In this document: piece by piece, positions 1-6,114 of the stretch
How the letters are laid out: each line of letters opens with the position of its first letter
How positions within the stretch are numbered: the first letter of the stretch is position 1
Position numbers and translations under genes: made by a program
DNA from: Planctomycetaceae bacterium
GTDB lineage: Bacteria > Planctomycetota > Planctomycetia > Pirellulales > UBA1268
Direction: 5' to 3'
DNA: 8,408 bases
Assembly (NCBI GenBank): GCA_030616935.1
Contig: JAUWWJ010000052.1
Span: 1 to 8,408, forward strand
The notes under the pieces: model-generated
Databases searched by the model: none
What the model saw: only the letters and a program-made list of their open reading frames with translations
Told to the model about the DNA's origin: nothing

Positions 1-453
1 GCTACAAGTGCTCCATTGAGTGACGGAGCCGCTGCACTGGTTGTTATGTCTGAAGCAACAGCACGTCATCATCAGCTCACACCTCTTGTTCGCGTGGTAA
101 GCACAGCGGTTGTTGGTGTGTCGCCAGCTTTGATGGGCATGGGGCCGGTGCACGCGACTCGTAAAGTACTTCGTCGCTCGGGACTTCGCTTGCAGGATAT
201 TGAAATCTTAGAATTAAACGAAGCTTTTGCAGTTCAGGCTATTGCGTGTATCGAAGAATTGAAACTTGATTACGACAAGGTGAATGTTTGTGATGGCAGT
301 TTGGCTATTGGACATCCTCTCGGAGCAAGCGGTGCCCGCATTTCAACAACACTTATTCACGCAATGCGAGATCGTCAGATTCGTCTTGGCTTGGCTACGA
401 TGTGTGTTGGACTTGGACAGGGAGTCGCAGTTATTTTTGAATTGATAGACTGA
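1..453 (+). CDS. Thiolase (acetyl-CoA acyltransferase), C-terminal part, 5'-truncated by window edge
   Basis: The frame is open from base 1, so this is the 3' end of a longer gene and not a complete 145-residue protein starting at the TTG at 16. About 150 C-terminal residues are visible, against roughly 390-440 for full thiolases. Counting codons from base 1, the thiolase landmarks are in order: SPLSDGAAAL-type segment at the start, GMGPVHATRK, NEAF (Asn73), GHPLGASGAR (catalytic His105), and the final Cys loop MCVGLGQG (Cys135). The N-terminal nucleophile Cys lies outside the window. Thiolases cleave 3-ketoacyl-CoA with CoA, or run in reverse. The MGMGPVHATRK segment resembles FadA-type degradative enzymes more than biosynthetic ones, which is an inference. 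The following synthetase-dehydrogenase gene on the same strand, 108 bp away, supports a beta-oxidation role. One oddity is that the usual GG before the GHP motif reads Asp-Gly (VNVCDGSLAIGHP). Confidence 0.93.
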   Translation, partial: ATSAPLSDGAAALVVMSEATARHHQLTPLVRVVSTAVVGVSPALMGMGPVHATRKVLRRSGLRLQDIEILELNEAFAVQAIACIEELKLDYDKVNVCDGSLAIGHPLGASGARISTTLIHAMRDRQIRLGLATMCVGLGQGVAVIFELID

Positions 454-561
454 TTTTCTTGGATTACGGTGAGTCGGTAGAGCAAGTGGAACACGTCGAC
501 TTCTCCCCGAGGGTCGTGGTGGCACAACAATTCTGGATAAGGTTTTCAATAAGATTTCTGT

Positions 562-903
562 ATGGAAAAAACTTTGCATCATCCAGCCGAAGCTACACCA
601 GGCAGTCTGGCTAATGATTGTATGCCGTTATCATTAGTTCAACTTTTGCTTGAACGTTGTGATACGAGTTTTGATCGTCCAGCAGTAATTGATTCTCTTA
701 CAGGTGAGCAGCTTCGTTGGGGACAACTGCTGCAACAATCAGTCAGAGTTGCTGAACGGATTGAGGCTGCTGGTCTGAGGTCAGGTGATCGGGTGGTTCA
801 TATTGGTCCGCATACCGCTGCATGGCCGATAGTAGATTTCGCATGCTTACTCAGTGGTGTTGTTCATGTAGCCCTTCATGCAGAGGAAAGTCAATCAGAA
901 TAA
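562..903 (+). CDS. N-terminal fragment of acyl-CoA synthetase (AMP-binding), cut by in-frame TAA
   Basis: This 113-residue frame carries the start of an ANL-superfamily (acyl-CoA synthetase) N-terminal domain: SLVQLLLERC, DRPAVIDSLTGEQLRWGQL, a helix with VAERIEAAGLRSGDRVVHIG, then the W-P-x-x-D-F-A-C-L-L-S-G-V-V-H-V-A-L helix and strand. It lacks the ATP loop and every catalytic motif, so it cannot be an enzyme alone. The frame continues without any shift after the TAA at 901-903 into the 913-4050 frame, which starts exactly where this domain breaks off. The pair is therefore best read as one gene spanning 562-4050. ATG 562 is the natural start by position in the fold. Its upstream sequence shows no strong Shine-Dalgarno motif. 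Confidence is high for homology and low that this is a separate functional gene. Confidence 0.75.
   Translation: MEKTLHHPAEATPGSLANDCMPLSLVQLLLERCDTSFDRPAVIDSLTGEQLRWGQLLQQSVRVAERIEAAGLRSGDRVVHIGPHTAAWPIVDFACLLSGVVHVALHAEESQSE
901..903 (+). other. In-frame TAA interrupting the synthetase-dehydrogenase fusion gene
   Basis: Base 904 onward stays in the same frame as 562-900. The residues on either side (HAEESQSE and IRHLQLFQPCGLIFSGG) join into a normal AMP-binding stretch. In related enzymes a Gln is common at this place (the 'xQIxxxL' helix after the PLH-like strand), so CAA to TAA, one transition, is the simplest explanation. TAA is not a selenocysteine or pyrrolysine codon. The sugar-isomerase-like gene in this window uses TAA as an ordinary stop, so a reassigned code is unlikely. 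Confidence 0.85.
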
Positions 904-912
904 ATTCGTCAT

Positions 913-3900
913 TTGCAACTATTTCAGCCATGCGGTTTGATTTTTTCAGGTGGAAATTCTCTGCGACATCTTAGTCATAGTCGGTTACCGCTCCTTGAGG
1001 TACAAACAGACTGGCGTATAAATCACGTGGCGTATGCAACTGTCCGTGATTACATTGCCGAACGAGCCAGACAATGTGACCCTGATGGGCCAGCCTCGGT
1101 TCTTATTTCTTCAGGCACAACAGGTCGCCCCAAAGGCTTTGTGCATAGTCAGCGATCCTTGGTGATGAATGCAGTGGCATCTGCAGCGGAGTTTTTAGAA
1201 GAACCCGATGACGTTCGGCTTTCATGGTTGCCTCAAAGCCATGCGATGGCACGAGTTGGGGATCTTTATACGACACTTGTTCGGGGAGGTGCCTTAAATA
1301 TTGTTCGTGATCGTCAGAAAATTCTTGAGGCGTGTAAAAAAATACCCCCAGCGGCAATGCTCGGAGTACCAATCTTCTACGACAGACTGGCACGAGCTGC
1401 TCAGCAAGGAAGAATCGCAAGCCTTGTTGATGCATTAGGAGGACGAATACGCGTTTGTGTTTCAGGCGGTGCTTCACTCCGACGATGGACTGCCCGTATT
1501 TTTCAACAGCATGGTGTACCGCTTGTTGAAGGGTATGGTTTAGCAGAAGCAGGTCCTGTTGTCGCCGTGTCGAATCCACGATGCGAGCAAACCGGTGCCG
1601 TTGGACGTCCATTGCAAGGTATAGAAATCACGATCTCCAAAGAAGGTGCACGTGCGGGTGAGGTTCTTGTGCGAACTCCGTGCCGAGCGATGGCCGTAAT
1701 AGATCCATCGAAAGGCCGGGAGGAGTCTCAAATCGATCGAACAGCTTGGTTGGGAACAGGTGACAGAGGTGTCATTGATACTGACGGCCAGTTAAGAATT
1801 ATTGGACGAATTGACGATGTGCTGACACTAGCCAACGGTACGAAGTTGCTGCCAGCTGATGTGGAGTTGGTGCTACTAGAAGAACCAGCTGTCGCTCAAG
1901 TTTGCGTGACGGGCGAAGGGCTTCCGTGGCCAGTGGCGTTTATAGTACCTGAACCAGTGATCGTAAGGGCTTTGCTCAAACGATTTCGTTGCAGAGTATG
2001 GAGTCGCAAACAAGCTCTCTCTCATCCGAAAATACTTCGTTGGTTTTCGCATAGACTGGCTGAGCAGCAAAAAGTTTTACCTCGTCGAATATGTGTCAGA
2101 CGGTTCCTGCTTGTTGATCATCCATTCGACATGGCACATGGCGAAGCAACAGAGTCTTTTAAGATAAAACGGCGCAGTATTGCAAAGCATTTTTCATCAT
2201 ATATCCGCTCTTTCGAGCCACAAACAGACGGTACGACAGCAAGCCTTCTACCTGGAGTCGGCACAATTAACGACACAAACCATCGGTCAGCTGAAAAAAA
2301 AGAATCAGTTTCGTTGCCCCAAAGTCCCTCTCAAATCAATTGTCTCATTTCAGCATTTTGGGGAGGAACAGATTCTTCTGTAGATGGAAGCGGATTTGCC
2401 CATGCTGCGGAGCAGATGGTGACAGGGATGTCCGACAAAATTTCTATCATTGTTGATAAGGCTAAAGACACTATTGAGAACCTTCGTACGAATGACGAAA
2501 TCTATGAGAAGGTAGAAGGTGCGATATTACCAGCAGCTCCGTTAGCGGATGCACCAATGTCGCCAACGGGCAAGCTTTCAGGACGTGCAGAGCGAGCGAT
2601 TAGTAAAACAGGTTTATGGGGTTTGTTTGTACCACAGACATACGGCGGATCAGGTTGTAGCCACATAGAGCTCATGCAAGCAATTACACATCTTGCTTGC
2701 GTCAATCCTACGGTCTCTGGATTGCTTTCAGTCCACTCAACAATCGGTGCTGTTTCAGCACTGACTACATTCGGATCCGATGACCAACGCCAACACTGGT
2801 TGCCGCGATTGGCCGTAGGAAACCCAATGTCTGTTTTTGCTGCAACTGAGCCCGATGCGGGTTGTGACCTTCATAGGGTGGCATCACAACTTGATTATGA
2901 CGGAAAGCAGTTTCGACTAACTGGAACGAAGATGTTTATTACCGGGGCAACGTATGGTCGTTTGGTTAAACTCCTGGCAATTTCTGAAGGCAAGCCTGTT
3001 ATTGTTCTCATCAAGCTTCCTGATTCGGATACGCCAAATTTCACATTGCAGAGCTATGGTCTTCATCCACTCAAGCATGCTCATAATAATGCTCTGAAAT
3101 TTGAGCGGTTTCCAGTAGATGCTTCTTGTGTGTTGCGTCCAGAAAAAACTTTCGATGGTCAAGAAAGCGATGGCATGTCAATTGTGTGGCATGGCCTCAA
3201 TCGTGGGCGTGTGGCGCTTGCCGCACAAGCTGCTGGAACAATCAGCCTGTTGTTGAATCAGGCAGCTGTGTTTTCAGGCAAACGACATACCTGGGGAGAG
3301 CCAATTCAGAAGAGGGAGCTTGTGCTGGGTCATCTAGGGAGAATGGCATCTGCGAAACTCGTCTGCGAGGCTTTGTCTGGGTGGTCAGCATCGGTAATTG
3401 ATGGCGGTGGGTCAGGAGAACTGGAAGCCATTCTTGCAAAGGTCGTTGCCAGTCGTTGCCTGCGTCAGGTCGCTGTTGATGCTCTAGGGATTCATGGAGG
3501 CCGTGCATTTCTCGTCGGTCATCCACTCGGAGATTCATTTCATGATCATTTCGCTGCTGGGATTTATGAAGGCGAAAGTGACCTGCTTGGACTGGCACTG
3601 TTTAAGGGTATTGCGAAGCATCATCCGCTTGCATCGAAGAAAACTCCTCTGGAATGGATGCGATGGAGATGTTCTCAAAGCCTCAAGTATTTCTCATCCA
3701 AGGAAGACACCACTCTTCTCGATGGTGAACTTCGTGATTTAGCAATTCAAGCTCGTCGTAGTCTTGTCGCCACAAGTGTTGTGGCCGATCGGCTTTTGAG
3801 AAGTCATGGCAAAAAATTGGTCGAACAACAACTGATTCTTGCAAACCTTTCAGATCAGATTCAAGGGTTGATTTCGTGTCTTGCCGTCATTCATCTTGCA

Positions 3901-4050
3901 GATAGGAGAGCTGATAATGCTTCACGGCATGCTGCAATATGCTGGTGTCGTCCTGTAATCATGAAATTTCTTGGGAAACCACTCGGTTCTTGTGATTACA
4001 AGCGACTTGCAGAACTTGGTCGCTGTTCTTTAAGTAGTCATTCTGACTAG
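913..4050 (+). CDS. Long-chain acyl-CoA synthetase / acyl-CoA dehydrogenase fusion (downstream part after in-frame stop)
   Basis: Residue numbers count from ATG 562, with the TAA as position 114. The first half is an ANL ligase: ATP loop SSGTTGRPKG (183-192), LPQSHAMARVGDLY, EGYGLAEAG (323-331), WLGTGDRG (Asp401), GRIDDVLTLANG (Arg416), and a C-terminal FKIKRR with putative catalytic Lys534. The last matches the 'LKIKRR' form of long-chain enzymes. It would activate a fatty acid to acyl-CoA with ATP. A poorly conserved linker (about 545-610) leads to an acyl-CoA dehydrogenase: FVPQTYGGSG, FAATEPDAGCDL (759-770, FAD contacts), LTGTKMFITGA (786-796), GLNRGRVALAAQAAG, and IYEGES with catalytic base Glu1003. 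About 150 further residues resemble the VLCAD/ACAD9 C-terminal extension. The TTG at 913 only marks the first possible codon after the stop and has no Shine-Dalgarno; the true start is probably 562. ATGs at 2416 and 2428 could in principle start the dehydrogenase alone, with weak support. The stop overlaps the convergent sppA stop. Confidence 0.88.
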   Translation: MQLFQPCGLIFSGGNSLRHLSHSRLPLLEVQTDWRINHVAYATVRDYIAERARQCDPDGPASVLISSGTTGRPKGFVHSQRSLVMNAVASAAEFLEEPDDVRLSWLPQSHAMARVGDLYTTLVRGGALNIVRDRQKILEACKKIPPAAMLGVPIFYDRLARAAQQGRIASLVDALGGRIRVCVSGGASLRRWTARIFQQHGVPLVEGYGLAEAGPVVAVSNPRCEQTGAVGRPLQGIEITISKEGARAGEVLVRTPCRAMAVIDPSKGREESQIDRTAWLGTGDRGVIDTDGQLRIIGRIDDVLTLANGTKLLPADVELVLLEEPAVAQVCVTGEGLPWPVAFIVPEPVIVRALLKRFRCRVWSRKQALSHPKILRWFSHRLAEQQKVLPRRICVRRFLLVDHPFDMAHGEATESFKIKRRSIAKHFSSYIRSFEPQTDGTTASLLPGVGTINDTNHRSAEKKESVSLPQSPSQINCLISAFWGGTDSSVDGSGFAHAAEQMVTGMSDKISIIVDKAKDTIENLRTNDEIYEKVEGAILPAAPLADAPMSPTGKLSGRAERAISKTGLWGLFVPQTYGGSGCSHIELMQAITHLACVNPTVSGLLSVHSTIGAVSALTTFGSDDQRQHWLPRLAVGNPMSVFAATEPDAGCDLHRVASQLDYDGKQFRLTGTKMFITGATYGRLVKLLAISEGKPVIVLIKLPDSDTPNFTLQSYGLHPLKHAHNNALKFERFPVDASCVLRPEKTFDGQESDGMSIVWHGLNRGRVALAAQAAGTISLLLNQAAVFSGKRHTWGEPIQKRELVLGHLGRMASAKLVCEALSGWSASVIDGGGSGELEAILAKVVASRCLRQVAVDALGIHGGRAFLVGHPLGDSFHDHFAAGIYEGESDLLGLALFKGIAKHHPLASKKTPLEWMRWRCSQSLKYFSSKEDTTLLDGELRDLAIQARRSLVATSVVADRLLRSHGKKLVEQQLILANLSDQIQGLISCLAVIHLADRRADNASRHAAICWCRPVIMKFLGKPLGSCDYKRLAELGRCSLSSHSD

Positions 4051-5090
4051 GGGGAACTTGTTGTAATCACTGGCCACCATGAGCAGAGATACCAGGCTCT
4101 GGGTGTGGTCCATTCGACGAGCATTTCTAAGCTGTTGATTGAGCGAGCTTGAGACGCGCCGCCAAGAAGATCGTCGAAGAGTCCTTGTGGTTTCTTGTAC
4201 TGAATGACTCGTACTGACTCTTCTTGAAGATCAGCCAGAACGACTGCTCTGGCAACCGCATCTTCAAGAAATCCAATCTTGTCAATCAGACCAAATGTGA
4301 CTGCCTGATTCGCCGTAAATACTTGTCCGGTAGTAACAGCCTCAATGGTTTCATCATCGAGTTTTGGGCGACCTTTGCGAACAATATCTTTAAAACGAGT
4401 AAACATTTCATCAACAAGATCCTGAACAATTCCTCGTTCTTTTTTAGCCAGTTCTGGGGAACGGGTTTTGGTAACACTAAGCATTTCTTTGAGAGGACCA
4501 CTGGTAATTGAGTCATCTGTGACGTCAAATCGCTTGAGTAGTTGTGAAAAGTCAAAATGTGGAATTATTACACCAATTGATCCAGTGATTGTTGAGGGTT
4601 CAGCAAAAATTGTGTCTTCTTGACCGCCATTGGCCATCGCGACGTAGTACCCACCACTCGCCGCAATACTACCCATGCTGACAACAACAGGCAGATTTCG
4701 TTCGGCGGCGAGCTTCTCCAAGCGGTAGTGAAGTTCATCGCTGCCACTTACTGTTCCGCCCGGTGAATCAATACGTAACACAATTGCACGGACGTTCTCA
4801 TCTGCTTTCACCTGATCTAATTGGTGCCTGGCAAATCCTTCACCTCCCATAATGGCACCACGAATCTCAATTATGGCAATTTTATTGGAGGCCAACTCTG
4901 TTAATGAATGATATTGCTCAATTACTTTGGGATTCGTTTGGAAATATTCAGCATTTGCTCCGAGGGCGACTGCTGCAACAACAACAGAGATTCCAGTGAT
5001 AATCCATGCCAATCGTCCCCTCCATCGGTCCCAGCTATGCGGCCGCGCAAGGACAGTGTTCGAGGATTCCGTAGTAGCGTGGTCGGACAT
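4047..5090 (-). CDS. sppA: Signal peptide peptidase SppA (36K type)
   Basis: This 347-residue protein matches the short single-domain SppA form, a membrane-anchored serine protease that degrades signal peptides left in the membrane after secretion. A basic N-terminus (HSWDRWRGR) precedes one membrane segment at about 27-45, which puts the protease domain outside the cytoplasm. The S49 core begins at KIAIIEIRGAI (70-80), followed by VRAIVLRIDSPGG (100-112), MGSIAASGGYY with nucleophile Ser145, ITGSIGVI (168-175), and SGPLKEM with general base Lys201. This Ser/Lys pair has the spacing of the family dyad (Ser147/Lys199 in the Bacillus subtilis enzyme). ATG 5090 is supported by GGGAG six bases upstream. 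The gene has no co-directional neighbour: it is convergent with the fusion gene and divergent from the TIM-barrel gene, so it is probably transcribed alone. Confidence 0.95.
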   Translation of the reverse strand: MSDHATTESSNTVLARPHSWDRWRGRLAWIITGISVVVAAVALGANAEYFQTNPKVIEQYHSLTELASNKIAIIEIRGAIMGGEGFARHQLDQVKADENVRAIVLRIDSPGGTVSGSDELHYRLEKLAAERNLPVVVSMGSIAASGGYYVAMANGGQEDTIFAEPSTITGSIGVIIPHFDFSQLLKRFDVTDDSITSGPLKEMLSVTKTRSPELAKKERGIVQDLVDEMFTRFKDIVRKGRPKLDDETIEAVTTGQVFTANQAVTFGLIDKIGFLEDAVARAVVLADLQEESVRVIQYKKPQGLFDDLLGGASQARSINSLEMLVEWTTPRAWYLCSWWPVITTSSP

Positions 5091-5096
5091 AATTAT

Positions 5097-5101
5097 CTCC
5101 C
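5097..5101 (-). promoter_or_regulatory. Shine-Dalgarno site of sppA
   Basis: The - strand reads GGGAGATAATT directly before ATG 5090. GGGAG lies six bases upstream of the start, which is close to ideal spacing and fixes the sppA start. Confidence 0.8.
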
Positions 5102-5137
5102 GAGAGGCGAGGATTTTATCTTTCTAGTTGAGAAAGC

Positions 5138-5167
5138 AGCCGACAAATGGTCGGTTTTGCCTTTTTT
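5138..5167 (+). terminator. Terminator-like hairpin with T tracts in the divergent region
   Basis: CCGAC (5140-5144) and GTCGG (5150-5154) form a perfect 5-bp stem around the loop AAATG. A G·T pair and an A-T pair can be added at the base. TTTT (5155-5158) and TTTTTT (5162-5167) follow on the + strand. This has the form of a short rho-independent terminator for rightward transcription. No + strand gene ends just before it, so it may stop antisense transcription through sppA from reaching the next gene. On the - strand it would instead be a hairpin in the sppA leader. The function is inferred and the stem is short. Confidence 0.45.
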
Positions 5168-5187
5168 GTACCAAAGTGCCACACAAA

Positions 5188-5212
5188 TCGAACCGTTCTT
5201 GTTACAGTTCGA
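5188..5212. repeat. Perfect inverted repeat TCGAAC-N13-GTTCGA, possible operator
   Basis: TCGAAC (5188-5193) and GTTCGA (5207-5212) are exact reverse complements separated by 13 bases, giving 19 bp between half-site centres. The site lies between two divergent genes, upstream of both, where a dimeric regulator could bind. The arms are only six bases long, so chance is not excluded and no regulator can be named. Confidence 0.3.
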
Positions 5213-5248
5213 CGTTGCCAGTTTTTAGTAGTAATCGCTACCTTAACA

Positions 5249-5277
5249 TTCTCAAGAAAACTGTGTACGGATATATT
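5249..5277 (+). promoter_or_regulatory. Candidate sigma-70-type promoter for the TIM-barrel gene
   Basis: TTCTCA (5249-5254, four of six matches to TTGACA) and TATATT (5272-5277, five of six to TATAAT) are separated by 17 bases. Transcription would begin near 5284, giving a leader of about 20 bases ahead of the ribosome binding site and the TTG start. The placement fits the downstream gene well. The -35 element is weak, and consensus use in planctomycetes is only loosely known. Confidence 0.45.
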
Positions 5278-5290
5278 TTTTGCCTCCTTC

Positions 5291-5295
5291 AGGAG
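5291..5295 (+). promoter_or_regulatory. Shine-Dalgarno site that fixes a TTG start
   Basis: AGGAG ends nine bases before TTG 5305. An in-frame TAA at 5296-5298 lies between them, so no longer protein is possible, and the next in-frame ATG (5359) would remove the first beta strand. This makes TTG the start. CTCC at 5284-5287 could pair with the GGAG of this site across a four-base loop. Confidence 0.75.
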
Positions 5296-5304
5296 TAATT
5301 CATC

Positions 5305-6051
5305 TTGTTTGTTTGCGTGAGTACCGAGTGTTTTCCCAACTTGCCGCTTGATCAGGCGATGGAACGTCTAGCAGAACTCGAATTTACGGCGGTCGAAATT
5401 GACATCCATGAAGGTGGCACGCATCTTCAACCTGACGATGTTCTTGAGAACGGAGATGCCGCGATTGCAGCGTGCAGTGACCTGCAGCGGCTTCGCCCTG
5501 TTGCACTGTCCTTTGCAGCACCAGAAGACGCAAAACTATACGATAAATTTGATGCTTGTTGCCGACTGGCAAAGACTCTCGATATTGTCACACTTGTTGC
5601 TGAAGCGTCCGAGTTGGGCACGCCATTCAACGGTGAGATTGAGCGTTTGAGAAAGTTTGTTGCGATAGCCGCTTCGTACGGGATGGTTGTAGGCGTCAAG
5701 ACAGCTTCTGATCGAATGACGCAGGATGCTGAAACGACAGCCTCGCTTTGCCGGAACGTTCCTGGATTGGGCGTTACACTTGATCCCAGCCACTCGGTGT
5801 TTGGTCACAAAAAGCCAACCTCGTGGGACTCGATACTACCGAATGTTTGCCATGTTCATCTGCGAGATTCACGTGCAGATAAATTTCAAGTACAGATTGG
5901 CAAGGGCACAATTGAGTATGGAAAAATTGCCACTCAACTTAGCCGTGTTGGATACGACCGTGCATTAGGCATTCATCTGCCTCCACTTGAAGGCGTAGAT
6001 CAAGTAGGTGAACTTCGGAAAATGAGGCTCCTACTGGAAACGCTCGTCTAA
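5305..6051 (+). CDS. Sugar phosphate isomerase/epimerase-like TIM-barrel protein
   Basis: This 248-residue protein has the alternating strand/helix pattern of the xylose-isomerase-like TIM barrel (AP endonuclease family 2 fold), at the short end of the usual length. Landmarks are the opening strand FVCVSTECFPNLPLDQAMERL, GFxxVE-like EFTAVEIDIHE (Glu31), GLGVTLDPSHSVFG (Asp160, His163), HVHLRDS (His183, His185, Asp188) and IGKGTIEYGKI. In the superfamily a divalent metal is held by Glu, Asp, His and Glu. Here Asp and His are present, but the place of the first Glu reads VGVKTAS (Lys132) and the place of the last reads LGIHLP (His224). The substrate cannot be told, and the protein may have lost or changed metal chemistry. 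The start is TTG. The gene appears monocistronic: divergent from sppA and convergent with the TPR gene. Confidence 0.85.
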   Translation: MFVCVSTECFPNLPLDQAMERLAELEFTAVEIDIHEGGTHLQPDDVLENGDAAIAACSDLQRLRPVALSFAAPEDAKLYDKFDACCRLAKTLDIVTLVAEASELGTPFNGEIERLRKFVAIAASYGMVVGVKTASDRMTQDAETTASLCRNVPGLGVTLDPSHSVFGHKKPTSWDSILPNVCHVHLRDSRADKFQVQIGKGTIEYGKIATQLSRVGYDRALGIHLPPLEGVDQVGELRKMRLLLETLV

Positions 6052-6056
6052 ATATT

Positions 6057-6100
6057 CCACCTAGATTGAGCGTATGCAGTACCGCACGATGTAGAGGTGG
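6057..6100. terminator. Possible stem-loop between convergent genes
   Basis: The 63-bp gap between the TIM-barrel gene and the TPR gene holds CCACCT (6057-6062) and AGGTGG (6095-6100), exact reverse complements. Nested between them is a smaller imperfect stem, GCGTA (6070-6074) with TACCGC (6080-6085, one bulged C). It sits where a bidirectional terminator would be expected. There is no clear T tract on either side, so a rho-independent function is not established. Confidence 0.3.
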
Positions 6101-6114
6101 TTTGAATGCGAAGC

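Noticed and set aside
454..561. Search for a promoter, terminator or small gene between thiolase and synthetase
   Set aside because: Only a weak interrupted stem (around 494-523) and no convincing -35/-10 pair or T tract were found; co-transcription is as likely as not.
901..903. Recoding of the stop as a non-standard amino acid
   Set aside because: Selenocysteine uses TGA and pyrrolysine uses TAG; TAA here matches neither, and TAA ends another gene in the window normally.
3442..3460. Near-tandem 9-10 bp repeat GTCGTTGCC within the dehydrogenase coding region
   Set aside because: Only two copies, inside well-conserved coding sequence (KVVASRCLRQ); best explained by codon coincidence.
3242..3598. 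118-codon open frame on the - strand inside the dehydrogenase
   Set aside because: It lies fully antisense to a clearly conserved enzyme, has no recognisable domain and a composition typical of a shadow frame.
4071..4112. Imperfect inverted repeat TGGCCAC...GTGGTCCA as a terminator for the fusion gene
   Set aside because: It lies inside the sppA coding sequence (conserved C-terminal residues), has a bulge and a long loop, and is followed by no T tract.
5195..5210. GTTC-N8-GTTC, resembling the alphaproteobacterial LexA site, and CGAAC half-sites like the Gram-positive SOS box
   Set aside because: The LexA site needs GTTC-N7-GTTC and the Gram-positive box needs CGAAC-N4-GTTCG; spacing is wrong for both, and neither neighbour is a DNA-repair gene.
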